NCBI GenBank assembly: GCA_017470325.1
Contig: JAFUES010000010.1
Coordinates: forward strand, 1-39,547
Length of the DNA: 39,547 nt
Direction: 5' to 3'
DNA from: Oscillospiraceae bacterium
GTDB lineage: Bacteria > Bacillota_A > Clostridia > Oscillospirales > Oscillospiraceae
Part shown: one piece after another, positions 6,224-21,200 of the stretch
Position numbering within the stretch: position 1 is the first letter of the stretch
Layout of the letters: each line of letters opens with the position of its first letter
Made by a program: the position numbers and the translations under genes
Notes under the pieces: model-generated
The model's database searches: none
Told to the model about the DNA's origin: nothing
What the model saw: only the letters and a program-made list of their open reading frames with translations

Positions 6224-9200
6224 ATGAAGGACTATCGAAATATAGAATCGAACCGAGCGCCGCGGGACTTGGAATCGTGGCGGCACGGACCGTGGCGGGG
6301 ATGGATCAACAGGCGTTTTGCGAAGCGGCTGTTCAGCATGCTTGTGGTCGTATGCCTGCTGTCCAATACCCTCGGCCTTGTGGTGGACGATATCAACGCC
6401 GCCCAAACCCGACTGGCGTCGGCTGAGATCCTGGAGATCAATCCCGAACCCTTTGCCTTTGCCGAGGACCTGGAGACGGATACCTCGCTGGCGGATGCGT
6501 ATGACGATGCCCTCGACCAGCTGGGCGATCTCTCCCTTTCGAACAATCTCGCGTCAAATGCGGCGGGAGACGGGAAGACTTATGCCTATCGTCTGGAGGA
6601 TGAGACCAGGCTGCTGCTCAGTGATCTTATTGTGAAACTGGAGCTGCCGGTCAGGCAGTTGAAGGACATCCAGAGCGTCTCCCTGCAGAACAACGGCGCC
6701 AATACGGGCATCGACATGTCCCTGTTTGTGGCGATTGCCGAGGTGGAGGACGATTATCTCATCGTCCTGAAGCCTCTCTTCGCGGAAGCGCGGCTGACGG
6801 TCTATACGGTTGACGGCATGTTTAACCTCAGGCTGGTCAACGATCCGACCCTGACGGCGGAGGAGGTGGCCAAGGCGGCCATGGCGCTTTCGGAGGATCC
6901 CGAGGGCTTTGGTCCGCTCTTCAGCTGCGACCTCCGTGACGCGTCCTCGAAGATTCGTCTCAGCGCGCTGCTCAAGCGCGCCGGCTTACCCATTAAGGTC
7001 AGTGATGTTGTGGATCTGGGCGTGATCGAACACAACGGGAAAGAAGGGCAGTGCCTGACCATTGAAAAGGGCAAGAAGGATTACCGGCTCACGGTGATTC
7101 GGAGCTTTAACGAGATCGAGCTTGCCGTGTTTACGGGCAGCAAATCCTATACCATTGTTTTGCAGAACGGGCGGGCATCGGATTCGGAACAAACAGAAAC
7201 CGATGTTTTCGACAGCTCACTGGAAATACCTGAAATCGATGACATTGGGTTGGAGGATGCCTCATCCGGGGATTTGATCGAAGTATCCGGACAGAATGAC
7301 GAACTCGGCATTGATATCGGTGTTGATCTTGACGTTGAACAGGTAGAGACGCCTGTCTCGGAAGCCGAGCCGGAGGTTGAGCAGATACAGGAGCCGGAAG
7401 CTGAGGCGGAGGTAGAACCGGAAGCTGAGCCGGAGGTGGAACCGGAACAGGAACCGGAGACTGAGCCAGAGGTAGAACCGGAACAGGAACAGGAAGCTGA
7501 GCCAGAAGTTGAACAGATAGAGGAGTCGGAAGCCGAGCCGGAGGTAGAACAGATCGAGGAGCCGGAGACGGCACCAGAGCAGGAGCCGGAGGCCGAACCG
7601 GAGGTTGAACAGATAGAAGCGCTGGAGGCGGCACCTGAGCAGGAGCCGGAGATTGAACAGATCGAGGAGCCGGAGGCAGCAACTGAGCAGGAGCCGGAGG
7701 TTGAACAGATCGAGGAGCCTGAGCAGGAGCCGGAAGCTGAGTCGGAGGTTGAACAGATAGAAAAGCCGGAGACGGCACCTGAGCAGGAGCCGGAAGCTGA
7801 GCCGGAGGTTGAACAGATCGAGGAACCTGAGCAGGAGCCGGAAGCTGAGTCGGAGGTTGAACAGATAGAAGAGCCGGAGACGGCACCTGAGCAGGAGCCG
7901 GAAGCTGAGCCGGAGGTTGAACAGATAGAGGAGCCTGAGCAGGACCCGGAAGTAGAGCCGGAGGTTGAACAGATCGAGGAGCCTGAGCAGGAGCCGGAAG
8001 CTGAGCCGGAGGTTGAACAGATAGAGGAGCCTGAGCAGGAGCCGGAAGCTGAGCCGAAGGTTGAACAGATCGAGGAGCCGGAAGCAGCACCTGAGCAGGA
8101 GCCGGAAGCTGAGCCGGAGGTTGAACAGATCGAGGAGCCTGAGCAGGAGCCGGAAGCTGAGCCGGAAGCTGAGCCGGAGGTTGAACAGATTGAGGAGCCG
8201 GAAGCAGAGCCTGAACACGAGCCGGAAGCCGAACCGGAGATTGAACAGATAGAGGAGCCGGAGGCGGCACCTGAGCAGGAGCCGGAAGCTGAACCGGCGG
8301 TTGAGCTTGAGCAGGAGCCGGAAGCAGAGACAGAAGCAGAGACAGAAGCAGAACCCACTCAGGAATCCGGGGGCAGCGATGACGCTGAAAGCGGGATTCG
8401 GCAGGAAGCGGTGAGCAGCCCCGAAGCGACGCAGGACGGCGCTCTTGAAATTGTGCCTGAAGATGGAGCGCAGGAGGAGATCGTATCCGAGGAAACGCCG
8501 AAGCAAGAAAGTGAAGACGAGGTCGACGACGTGTCAGCGGTGGAACCTGAAGCGCTGCCTGAGGTCGAACCCGGAACTGAAGCCCAGACCGACGAACCTT
8601 CGCCCGAACCCGAGACTGCCGTCAGCTGGCCCGCCGCCAGCTTTGCGGCCCGCGCCTCGGGCGTCAATGTGACCGTGACGGCGGATGAAGGCGCTTTCCC
8701 CGAGGGCACCACGATGTCGGTGCGCCGTGTATGGGATGCGGACGCCCTCTCCGAAATCCGCGAGAGCGTGGCAGACGACTTCGTGAAGGTCCGCCGCGTT
8801 CAGCTGGTGGACATCGCCTTCTACGACGCAGAGGGCAATGAGATCGAGCCGCGCATCCCCGTATCGGTGGTCATCTCGGTCAGCGAGATCAATGACGACC
8901 AGTCCGCCGTGGTCGTCCACATGGACGACGAGGGTCAGACGCAGATCGTCGCCGATACCGACGTCGAGAGCGCGAGCGGCAGGACAAACCTGAACGTCGA
9001 ACTGCCTGCTGGCGACACGGAACCGGGCGAAGTCGAAATTGAACAGACCGAAGTCGGCGTTGGCGACGTCGAGACTGGAATCAGCTTTGATGCCGACGGC
9101 TTCTCGCTGTACGCTGTGGTGGTCACCGAGACCATCTCCACTCATTACATAGACGCCTCGGGCAACACCTATAGCGTGGAGGTCAGCTACGGCCCCGAGG

Positions 9201-12200
9201 CCGGCATCCCCTCCGGGGCGACCTTGAGCGTCTCCGAGCTGACCGGTGAAGCGGCGGAAGGGTATTATAATGAAGCGCTGAAGGCGGTAGAAAACGACGG
9301 AAATAACGGCGAAAACGCAGGAAACAACAAGAAAACGACCCTGAAATATGCCAAGGCTTTGGACATTTCCATCCTGAAGGACGGGGTGGAGGTGCATCCG
9401 GTTGCGCCCGTTTCCGTGTCGATTAAGCTGCTTGACGCGCCCTCGACAGACGAATTTGACGAGGCGAATGTCGTCCATTTCGGCGGTGAAGCAGAGGTTG
9501 TTGAAAGCAACATACAGCGAGAAGCCGTCAGGTTTGAGACGGACGGTTTCTCAGTGTATGTGGTTACATACACAATCAGCACCTTCTATTTGGACGCCTC
9601 CGGCAATACTTTTAACATTGAATTTGAATATGACCGGGAGGCCGGCATTCCTGAGGGTGCGGGGTTGCGAGTATCCGAACTTGAGGGAGATGTAGCGGGC
9701 ACATACGCTGCCCAGGCCGCCGAGGCGCTGAACGTCGCCAGCAGCCAGCTGGCCTACGCCAAGGCCCTTGACATCGCCATCGTGAAAGACGGCGAAGAGG
9801 TCCAGATCCAGAGCCCGGTGAAGGTGTCTATGAAGCTGCTGGATGCCCCGGAGGTGGATGAAAACACCAATGTCAACGTGCTGCACTTCGGCGAAGAGGT
9901 GGAGATGGTGGACTGCGCCCTGAACGGGGAAAATGTCGAGTTTGAAGCCGACGGCTTCTCGGTGTATGTGGTGACGTATACAAAGGACGCCTCCAAATAT
10001 ACTGTTGCGGTCGACACAGAGATCAGCGGTTCAGTCATGCTGAGTGAAGTGCTCGGGAAGCTTCAAATTACCATGCCTGATGATTCCGGTGATGCTGTGA
10101 CGGTTGACAAGATCGAGAGCGTTCAGAACAGTGACGACAGACTACAGGTGACGGAGAGTACAGATGGTGGCGTCGCGGATAGGGATTGGACGATTGTGCC
10201 AACAGACGCGTTTGATTCCGTTGCCCTGACTTTGACGCTGAAGGATGGCAAAGGTACGGTTGTTGTCAATGTTAAATCCGCATTGCGGGTTGCTGTGACA
10301 GTGACGATTACCGGGCACAGCGTCGAAGCGACCTACGACGGTGAGGCGCACACGGTCAGCGGTTACGATGTCTCTATCAGCGACCCGCAGTATACCGAAA
10401 GTGACTTCACCTTCAATGGCAACGACAGCGTGAGCGGCACGAACGCGGGCAGCTACGGCATGGAGCTGACCGTTGATGATTTTACGAATACCAATGTCAA
10501 CTATGATGTGACCTTTGTCATCGTGGACGGCGCGCTGACGATCAACCCCGCTGAAGTGACCCTGACGGCGAACAGCAACACAGAAGCCATTACCTACGAC
10601 GGGACGGAAAAGACCGTCACCGGCTTCACGCCCAGCGTCGATGGATTGACCTTCGACGGCGTGTCTGCCAGCGGTAGCGGCACGAATGCGGGCAATTATG
10701 ATGTGACGTTCACGGGCGTCGCCGTGAATGAAACGAAGGATTCCACCGGCAACTACGTGGTTACCGGGACGACCGACGGCAAGTTGGCGATCAATAAGAA
10801 ATCTGTTACCGTTTCTGGCATTACTGCCGTAGACAAAACCTATGATGGTAAGACCGCTGCGGAGCTGGATTATACCAACGTATCTTTTAACGGCATTGTG
10901 GAGCACGACATACTGACGGTCTCCGCCGAAGGTGCTTTTGAAGACACTAACGTCGGCACAAACAAAACCGTCACGCTGTCCAACCTGAAGCTTGGCGGCG
11001 CTTCGGCAGTAAACTACGAATTGGCGGCGGAAGGCCAGCAGACAACGGCGACGGCGTCCATTTCACAGCTTGACGTGACGGTCAAAATCGTGGGCGCGAG
11101 CAATATCGCGGTCTATGACGGTGCGGAGCACACCGCAAGCGGCTATTCGGCTACGGCGTATTACAAGCCGGACGGAGAAACGGAAGAAGTTTGTGATTTC
11201 TTCGAGGTGGATACCAATGTCACTTTTACCGGCACAGCAGAGGCAAAGCGCAAGAATGTGGTCGAAGGCGAGGATGCGGACGGCGTCACATACATGGGCC
11301 TGATGGCTGACCAGTTTACCGTTACTGTGGGAGAGGAAAGCAATTATGGCACTGTCACCTTTGAAGTGACCGACGGCTATCAGGCCATTACGCCTATGCC
11401 CGTCACTCTGATTGCCAACAGCAGATCTGAGCAACAGGTTGACCCAAGCAATCCGCAAGAAAAGACCGTTTCCGGCTATACCTGCACCACCACGGCCAGC
11501 GATGGACACGCTGAAACGCTTACGGGCCTGACCTTCGAAGGCGTATCTGCCTCCGGAAGCGGCACGGATGTCGGCATGTACGAGGTCACCTTTACCGGCG
11601 TTACAGTTAAAACCAAGGATCAGCCTGGAACCAAGGATACCACCGGTAATTACGAGGTTACAGAGGCGATCAGCGGCATGCTGATCATTACCGATGGCGT
11701 AAGCAACCCAATCCAAAAGTCGATGGCTGACGAAGACGGCAACAAGACATTCAACGGTAATCTGGCGACCTACAGGATAGTTGTTAATCAAGGCGAAGAT
11801 AGGCTGAATGATGGCAATGACCTCATCTTGAAGGATACCTTCAGCAGAAACCAGTCCATCATCTACAGCAGCATCAGGGTCGAAGCGGATGACCCCGATG
11901 ACGCCACAAAGGTTACCTATGACTACAGTGGCTATACCGGGACCTTCACCATTCCCGACGAAACGAAAATCATCATCACTTATACCACCCGTGTGAGCGG
12001 TGAAGCAGGCCAGACGGTGAAGTTCGATAACACTGCGCGGTTGGGTAAAAACGGCGACAGCGGTTTCGTGGGCTGTGCGTCCACGGTGAACGAAGAGGAA
12101 ATCGTCACTCCCACCGGCACCGACATCACCGGAACGGACGGTGTTTATAACATTCAGCTGTACGTCTATCCGGATGGTCAGATGGAGACAGGCCTGGACG

Positions 12201-15200
12201 GGGCCGTGTTCCGCTTGCTGGATTCAAACCAGAGGCCCATTCAAGTGAACGGCAGCGACGTGACCTTCGAGACCGGGGCGAACGGGGCTAAGCACGGTTA
12301 CCAGACGATCGCTCTCACAGGAGATCAGGCTATCCGAAAGAACACAGCCTACTACCTGGAGATGATCACGGCACCTTACACCGTGGAAAAGGACGACAAC
12401 GACGAGGATGTCTACACCTACTACCAGAAGGACAACACCCTCTACAGCTTTGTGATCACCGACAGTCCAAGCTATAGCATGGCGGGCGTATATACCTATT
12501 ACAACAACGATACAATGAAGGTGCGCTGTTATCCGGAGACATCGGGCGTAAACGTGACCAAGCGCTTCTCGGGCAACTATAGCCTGACGGAGGCACAGAG
12601 GAATGGCATCGAGTTCGTTGTGCAGAAGGAAGACACGGAAGCGACCACGGAGAAGTGGGACGATGTCGACGGCACCCGCTATACCTACGATAAGGCTTCC
12701 TATGGCACGTTGAACTTTACGAACAACAAATGGATCGACGGCGAAAACTGGAAAGCACTGCGATTGGAAAACGGCGCCAGCTATCGCGTAGAAGAAGAAA
12801 AGGCGGGCACGACTGATCTCGACCTGCCGGATGGAGTTGAGCACAAACCCAGTTATACCATCAGCTATCAGAACAATAAGCATATCGTTGAGGAGGAAGG
12901 CAATAGCTTTATCGTCAACCCGCGAGATGTGGCCTTTAGCTACAGCGTCGTGGTGAACAACGAATACATCGAGCACAAGCTGACCCTGGGTTTGTTGGAC
13001 GAGGACAAGGGAAAAATGCTGCCGGGGGGCACTTTTACAGTCTATGCCGCAAGTGACCCCGCGACGCCCATCGCCACCTATACCACCGGCGAAGATGGCA
13101 TGGCGGATATCGGAAAGGGTAACGTTTATGACGACGATACGCTCTATTTCGCCGTGCAGACCGGTGTGCCCACAGGCTACCTACTGCCCGATGAGCCGGA
13201 GCGGGTGCGGTTCTATTTCTCCCAGAGCGACATACCGGCGCTGGCGGACGCGATCAATCTGACGACCTCGTATGACACGGTGATCCAGGGCAATCGCGCC
13301 AGTGTGGTGCGCGTGCCTGTGACCGTCACCTGGGGCCTGGAGGAGAGCAGCGTATGGCCCGAAGGCGTAGATTACGTCGTGCTGGCGCTGACAAAGTCAG
13401 TGGACGGCGGAAAGACCTACAGCAGGGTTCAGAAGGACGGCGCTGACTGGACCATTAAATTGGATAAGAAGGGTTTCTTTGACAACAGCACGTTTGTGAA
13501 CCTGCCCGCGCAGTCGGAGGAAACAGACCCCGAGGATCCGGAGAAGACGATCCTCAAGGATATCACATACTCTATTGAAGAGACGGCGGTTTACAGCGCC
13601 ACCACCGACATCACTACACAATACGCCGCCACCTGCAATGTCAGCGGCACCGGGTGGTATGTGGTGAAGCACCAGTCTGCCGTCAGCGTGAAGGTAGAGA
13701 AGCGGTGGTATGCTTTGAAGGAAAATGAAAGCGACCCGGATGTTGAGCTCACAGGCGATGATCTGAGCGCGATGGAGTCGGTAACGGTTGACCTCTATCA
13801 GCTGAAGAATGCCCTGGAGGACGGCTCTACTGATTTGACCAGGGACGACATCGAGGACGCCTTGGACGGCGCTAACCCGATCCGCAGCGGATTGGTTCTG
13901 GGCACAAGCAACAGCTGGACCGTGACGGTGGATTCCCTGCCGGCCGCCTACCTGGATAACTCCGGGGCGGAGCAGGCATACCACTATTACGCCCTGGAAA
14001 CAGACGTGCCGGACAACCACGAGGATACCTATGCCCTCGCGGAGGATACGCAACCGCGTACCCTAACCGTCAAAAACACGGCGACGCCCATTACCATAAA
14101 CGTCAACGCGACGAACATGAACAAGATATACGGCGATGACGATCCGGAGTATGCATTTAAAGTGAAGGTGCAGGACGCCGGTACGACGATCAGCGCGGTG
14201 GAAGAGACCGGGCATTCCAGTGTATCGGGTCCGGACGCCGACGGATACTATACGGTCAGCGGAACCAACGTAAAGGGCCAGTATGACATAGCGGTGACTA
14301 CCGGCAGCGAAGAACCAAAGACAGTCATATTCACTTGCAACCGCGCAACCGGTGAAAACGTGGGCGACTATGTAGTCACGCCTAAAGGAGACGCAAGGCA
14401 GGAAGGCTACCGCGTCACCTATAAAGAGGCCAAGCTGAGCATCGGCCAGAAACAGATTACCGTCAAGGCGGACAAGTCTAAGATCTACGGCGAAGAAGAC
14501 CCCGAGGTTCTTGTGTCGTTCTATTACACAGATGTCGAGACGGGGGAATTGATAGAGTATACCGACGCCCTTGAAAACGACGATCCCTTTACAGTGATTG
14601 TCTACAGCGCCGAGCGCGTGGAGGGCGAGGATGTAAACGATTACGAGGTTTACGTCAGTGGCGCTGCCGATCAGGGCAACTATCGTGTTACCTTTGTGGA
14701 GCAGGGTGTATTTACCATTAATCCGAGGGAAGTCACTGTCGTGCCGAACGACGGCGGAAAGGTGTATGGCGAGGAAGACCCGGATCTGACGGCTGCGGTC
14801 AGCGGTTTCCTCTCGCCCGATACGGCTGACGATTTCGATTATGATTTGACGCGCGAGGATGGAGAAAACGTTGGCGAATATATCATCACTGCGGCGACAA
14901 GTTCTGCGATCCAGGGCAACTATACCCTGAATTGCGAAGCAACGGGCACGTTCATCATAACGCCTGCCAGCGTTACCCTGAAGGCGGAGGACGCCAACAA
15001 GATCTATGGCGAAGATGATCCCGAAGAATGGAGCGTGGAGATCGAGGGGCTGGTCGGCAGCGATACCGTTCGTTACGAAGTGACCCGTGCCGAGGGAGAG
15101 GACGCGGGGGCATATGCCATCATGCCCGTCGTGATAGACGAAAATAATGATCCCATTGAACCAGTTGTTATAGAAGCAGATTCTTCAACAGGGTCGGATA

Positions 15201-18200
15201 AAGAGACGTATTACCCGCAGGGCAATTACCGTGTCTATGTGGAAAGCGGCACGCTGACCATCGACAAGGCGGACCTGACCGTCACGGCGGACGACAAGTC
15301 GAAGGTGGAAGGCATGGAGGACCCGGTTCTTACTGAGACGCTTGAGGAATTGGTTACCCGCGATCGCAACGGCGCTCTCACCCGATCTTCCACCTTTGAT
15401 GAATCGACAAAGAAATGGACTGTGACCTACAAAAGAGGAACCGCGGAAGAACCCGAGATCAGCTTTACGCTGGCGCGTGAAGAGGGAGGAGACGCGGGGG
15501 AGTATGCCGTCAGCGTCGATGATGTTTTTGCAAAGAATTACACCGTTGAGCCTGGAGATGGCGTCTTTACCATACTGGAAAAGCACGACGTGGACATCTC
15601 CCAGGCGACGGTTGATCCCACGGACGCCAGCGCCAATCCCGGCTATACCTACGTGTGGACGGCGGTGCTCGCATCCGCCGGTTACAGCGAAGCGGGTAAA
15701 ATAAGCCTGCCCGATACGGCTGAGGACGCGCAGAACCCCAACACCGCCACCATTCAGGTGGCCCACGGCGCCACGCTGACGGTGACCCAGCAGGCCAATG
15801 CTGCCGCTGACGCGAACTACGAAACCATCCTGACTATCGATGGCAAGCCATACGATAACCAGACCGGCATTCCCAATACGATACGGCAGGTTGTGGACGA
15901 TTACTATGCCCTGACCTTTACCCATTCCCAGAACTGTCTGCCTGTATACGCGAAGACAGAGCCGGAGGTCGGGGCGGAAGGCGAACCCGAAACCGTGGTC
16001 GGCAGCAGCGGCTTTGTATCCATACCTGAAGACGTGCTGACCGTGGAGGACTACGAAGAGGATTACAGGGGAACCATCGATCTGCCCACTAACATGTACT
16101 ATGTGTTCGACTACGCCGCTCTGTTTACAGCCGGCGGTACCGCCATTGAGGGCGCGTCGCATGTCACGGGCGTGCGGTACGTTGCGGCGAATAAAAAGTG
16201 GCAGTACACGCTTGCGGAGGATCCCACATCCGATGACGCGGTATTCTCCAATGTGGACGCGGGCGCGCAGCTTGTGATGTTCTATAAGCCGAAGTATATC
16301 TGCAAGATCGGCGATGACCACAAATTCTATACCCTGAATCAGGCGATGGAATATGTCGCGAGGCAGGAATCGCACACAGCCGTCATCGAAATGCTGATCG
16401 AGAACTACGAGATGTCGAACGCGGACAAGGTGATCATTCCCGCAGACGGAGGCTATGGCATTACCATCAAGACCGCGCAGACGGAGTATGATGGAGCAGA
16501 GGGTACCTATGCCACCATCACCCGCGGCGCGACCTTCACCGAAGGCGATATGTTTGAAAACTTCGCCTCGCTGACGCTCGATAATATCGTCATCGACGGC
16601 GGCGGCGTCAATGCCGCCAATGTGATGGTGTCCACAAAGAAGAAGAGCGACTCTGAGACGGAACCCTTGTTCAAGCTGGGTGAAAAAGCCACCTTGAAAA
16701 ATGCAGCTGGCAACAATGGCGCGGCGGTGTATGTTGACGGTGGTACGACCGCCATCAAAGGCGCCGTGGTCGGCAATAACGCCGCCAACGGCGCGGCGCT
16801 GTACGTTAAGAGCGGCACTGTCACGGTGAACGGCACCCTGGGCGGCACGGCGGAGGGAAGCGCCAATAGCGCGACCGACGGCGGCGCGGTGTATGTGGCG
16901 GGCGGCGAGGTGACCTTCACGGAGGACAGCCATGTCGTCGGCAATATCGCCAGTCGCAACGGCGGCGCGGTGTACGTCAACAACGGCGTCGTCAACATGA
17001 AGGGCGCAAACGTGACCGGCAACAGTGCAGCCCAGGGCGGCGCGCTGTACATGAGCAGGTTCAACAACAACAGTGTTACCATCGTAACGATGAACGGTGC
17101 CATCGGTGCAACCGTCGAGGGCAGCGCCAATACGGCGGCGGACGGCGGCGCGATTTACGTTGCGGCGGGCAATCTCACCGTGAATGGAAGCGTCCTCGGC
17201 AATACCGCGACCGGCAATGGCGGCGGCCTGTACGTCAGCGGCGGCACGGTGACCATGAACAACGGCAGCGCCGTCGGCGGCACAGGAGAGGGTAGCGGAA
17301 ACAGCGCCGTGAATGGCGGTGGCCTCTATGCGGCGGGCGGCACGTTGAATTTGAGCGCCGGCAGCATCACCGGCAATACCGCCAGCGGCAACGGCGGCGG
17401 CGTGTTCACCACCGGCAGCCTGACCATCGGTTGCGTTGTCACCGGCAACAGCGCCGTGAACGGCGGCGGCATCTACGCGAGCGGCGGCACGCTGGCCACG
17501 ACCGGCGACATCACGGGCAATACCGCCAGTAATAACGGCGGCGGCATATACATGGCCAGCGGAACCCTCAACCTGAACGGCGGCAGTGTGTCCAGCAACA
17601 CTGCGACCGCCGGCAACGGCGGTGCAATCTGCGCACTGAACGTCTCGACGACGGTCATGGGCGGCGCTACCCTTCAGGGAAATGACGCTACGAGCAGCAC
17701 GAACGGCCTCGGCGGCGCGTTGTACATGGATGGCGGCACCCTGACCGTGAAGGAAAACAGCGCGCTCACCGGCAACAATGCCAATAAGGGCGGCGCTGTC
17801 TACGCCACCAGCGGTTCGATCACCGTCAGCAACGGCAATCTGACGGGCAATACGGCCCAGAACGACGGCGGCGCGATCTATGCTAACAGCGCTTCGATCA
17901 CGGCCAATACCGTTTCCGTAACCGACCCCGTTACCGGGGAGACGAATACGTTAGAGGCAAGCATCACCGGCAACACCGCCACGTCCGGCAATGGCGGCGC
18001 GATTTATTCCGCAAGCGGCGCCGTGACCATTTCCGGCGGTACCTTCAGCGGCAACAAGGCAACAAACACTGCCAATGGCCTTGGCGGCGCGGTATATGCC
18101 GGCAGCGGCAACGTCACCTACTCCGGCGGCACGATCACGACGAATGAAGCGGTGAACGGCGCGGCGCTCTATGTCGGCTCCGGCGTTGCCAATATCACGG

Positions 18201-21200
18201 CGAGCATTACTGAGAATACTCCGTCGAGCGAAAACGGCGGCGCGATCGGTGTCGGCAGCGCGGATGCGCGACTGCAATTTTCCGGGGGTGCACATGTTTA
18301 TAACAATACGATAACGATCAAGGTCAACAATAAGGATACCCGTGTTCAGAGAAACGTCTGCCTGAACGTGGACTCCGAGAGCGTGATCGTTGCCACGGGC
18401 GTCACAAATGGGAAGATGATAGGTATCTATGTGCCCGGTGGTGAAAGCAGTGAACTTGTAATCAAACGCGGGGATATTGGCGGATATTTCGGCGCGTATA
18501 CCAGCGAAAGCAATGTGGATTCGGTGTTCAAGAACGACCGTTTCCCCACAGTGGTGGCCCGTCATCAGAACGACAGGCTGTACTGGTCGTCGCAGTTGGT
18601 CTATGACGTCATCTATCGGGAAGCGTTTACGAGCACAGAACCGCCGACCGCAGGGGACAGCTATAACAATACGAATTCTTATAAGACCATAGCCATCAAC
18701 AAGGGGTATTATCCACACGCGGTCGATAATAATATCTATGACCTGGTCATGGAGATGGGGCTGTACAAGGCGTATACCTCTCAGTTCGCCACTGCAGCCG
18801 GCAACGCTACAAAAGCGGCTACCTCCGTATATGCCTATACCTATGCGGACAAGGCGAATAACTCCAAATTTGAGTCGGGACTGACCTTCGACGATTATCT
18901 GACCAAAGTCACCTGGGATAGAAGTACGCACAAGTGGAAGTTTGAAAAACGGGATGGAACCGTGATCACGGATAAAGACAGGATCGTGATTATCTACGCC
19001 GCCCCGGCCTACCTGACCATCGTCAACAATACCGACCCAGCCCTGAACCTCAAGCTCACAAACCTCACCGTGCTTGAAAGGGACGAAGCGGGCAGCGGGC
19101 ATTACGGATTTGTGACGGCGAGAAACGGAGCCACAGCGGAAACGCTGAACCCCATTGTTCCTTCCGATCTGGAACTGTCGTCCGGCGATTCTGTCAAGCT
19201 GCTGTTCCCGGGCGCTGCCGGGCAGAGCTTCACACTGTCAGGAACGTTTACCGGAAATAATGTTGAGACAGCGACTGTAAAGTACACGATTACGGGACAA
19301 GCGGAAAAGACGTTGACGGCGACCTCGCAGACCGCTGACGGCCTGATCTTTACGCTGCCTGCGAACGAATGCACCCTGACTTCCGACGCCACGACGAAGG
19401 AGGTTCGCTTTGGCAGTCCGTTGCCCATCTGCAAGATTGGAAATGAGACCTTCCCGACGCTTATGAAGGCGATGGAGTATGCCCAGACTCAAAAGACATT
19501 GACAGGCAACAAGGCTTACACCATCGAAATGATGGTGGACTACCTGCAGCCAAACGGCGACCGCCTGATCATTCCTGATGGCTTTGATATCACGGTGACG
19601 ACGGCGGCAAAAACCGGCTCCAATCCATATACCGGCAATGGAGATCGTGCGACCCTCAGCCGCGACGTGGGCAATACAGGCGGTCCCATGATCGATTCAA
19701 ACAACGGCACTTATTCGGACGGCGCGTATGTGTCCAGCCTGAAGGTCACGAACCTGATCTTCGACGGCAGGGATCTGGGCGGAACCGGCAACGGCGGCGC
19801 GGTACGTGCCAAAAACATGCCTGTGAAAATCGACAACTGCCAATTCAAGGGCTTTCAAGCGACGAATGGCGGTGCGGTATACATCGACTACGATACCGGC
19901 AGCGCTGCTGCAAGAACAGTGTACTATGCGCATGGAACGCTGGAGATTAAGAATTCTGACTTCACCAACTGCAAATCCAGTTCGAATGCGGATAAAACGG
20001 GCGGTGGCGCCGTCTGGAACAAAGCGACGTCCATGACGCTGGATACATGCACATTCGAAGGGTGTGCCTGTACTGTTAAACTGGCACAAGGCGGCGCGGT
20101 GTTCCACTTCTTCCAGCAGGATTATTCCGCAGGATCTCAGTCGATTCTGCGAAACTGCACGTTTAAGGACTGCTATGTCGTACAGGCGGCTGCGGGAGCT
20201 ATTGAAACGGAAGCGTATGATATAACCGTTGATAATTGCTCTTTTACGAACTGCTATTCGACGATGAAGAACGGCGGCGCGATTAACACATGGCATGATA
20301 ATAAAGAGAACTCAACCTCAGCGACGCATATGACCATCAGCGGCTCATATTTCAAAGGCTGCCACAACCCGACCAATGGTGGCGCGGTTCGCACTACCGT
20401 AAAGGAACTGAAGGTGGAGAACAGCAAGTTTGTCGGCTGCTATGGCAGCAATGGCGGCGCCATTGCCATGACCAATCCTAATACCAGTAAAATCGAGATA
20501 TACGGTACCACGTTTACCGGCTGCTATTCGACCGGCAACGGCGGTTGCGTCAGCGCGCCTGCGCCTACGGTGATCATCGGGGATGGCACGCCAGGCACTT
20601 ACAGGGACAACAGTACGAACGACGGGCATACGTATTTTCTCAATGCCTACGCAAATATTGGAGGCGGAGTCTATAACAATAAAGATGGTTCGTTCACTTC
20701 GACCAATGCCGTTTTTGACAATTGCGAATCGAGAACCGGTTCGGGCGGCGGTATATATACCAATGCCAAGACGCTCAACATATCTGGTACAGGACTGGTT
20801 GCCAATTTCAACAACTGTTCGGCAGCGAGTCATGGCGGCGGCGTTTTCCAGAACAAGGACGTCAGTGGAAGTATCGCAACACTGAATGGCGTAGTCTTCA
20901 ACGGATGTACCGCAAAGGGCGGCGGCAACGGCGGCGGCATGTATTCCAATGCCAGAACTGTGAAAGTCAATATTCAGGAAAGCAACGGTGTTGATACCGT
21001 CATCGCGAATTCTCATAGTGCCTTTATCAACTGCAAGGCGCAGGGAAGCGGCGGCGGTCTGTATCATGGCAACGCGAATAATTACGTCACCATTGCCAAC
21101 TGTGACTTTGAAAACTGCACGGCGGAGGGTGCGCAGGGCGGCGGCCTGTGGACAAGCACGAAAAAGCTGTCCATTATCGGTGACGCCAACAGCTTTAGCG

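Noticed and set aside
15185..16933. Long minus-strand open frame (582 codons) inside the giant gene
   Set aside because: It is the mirror of GC-rich, Gly-codon-rich coding DNA. It shows no protein family features or ribosome site, while the plus strand encodes clear repeated domains.
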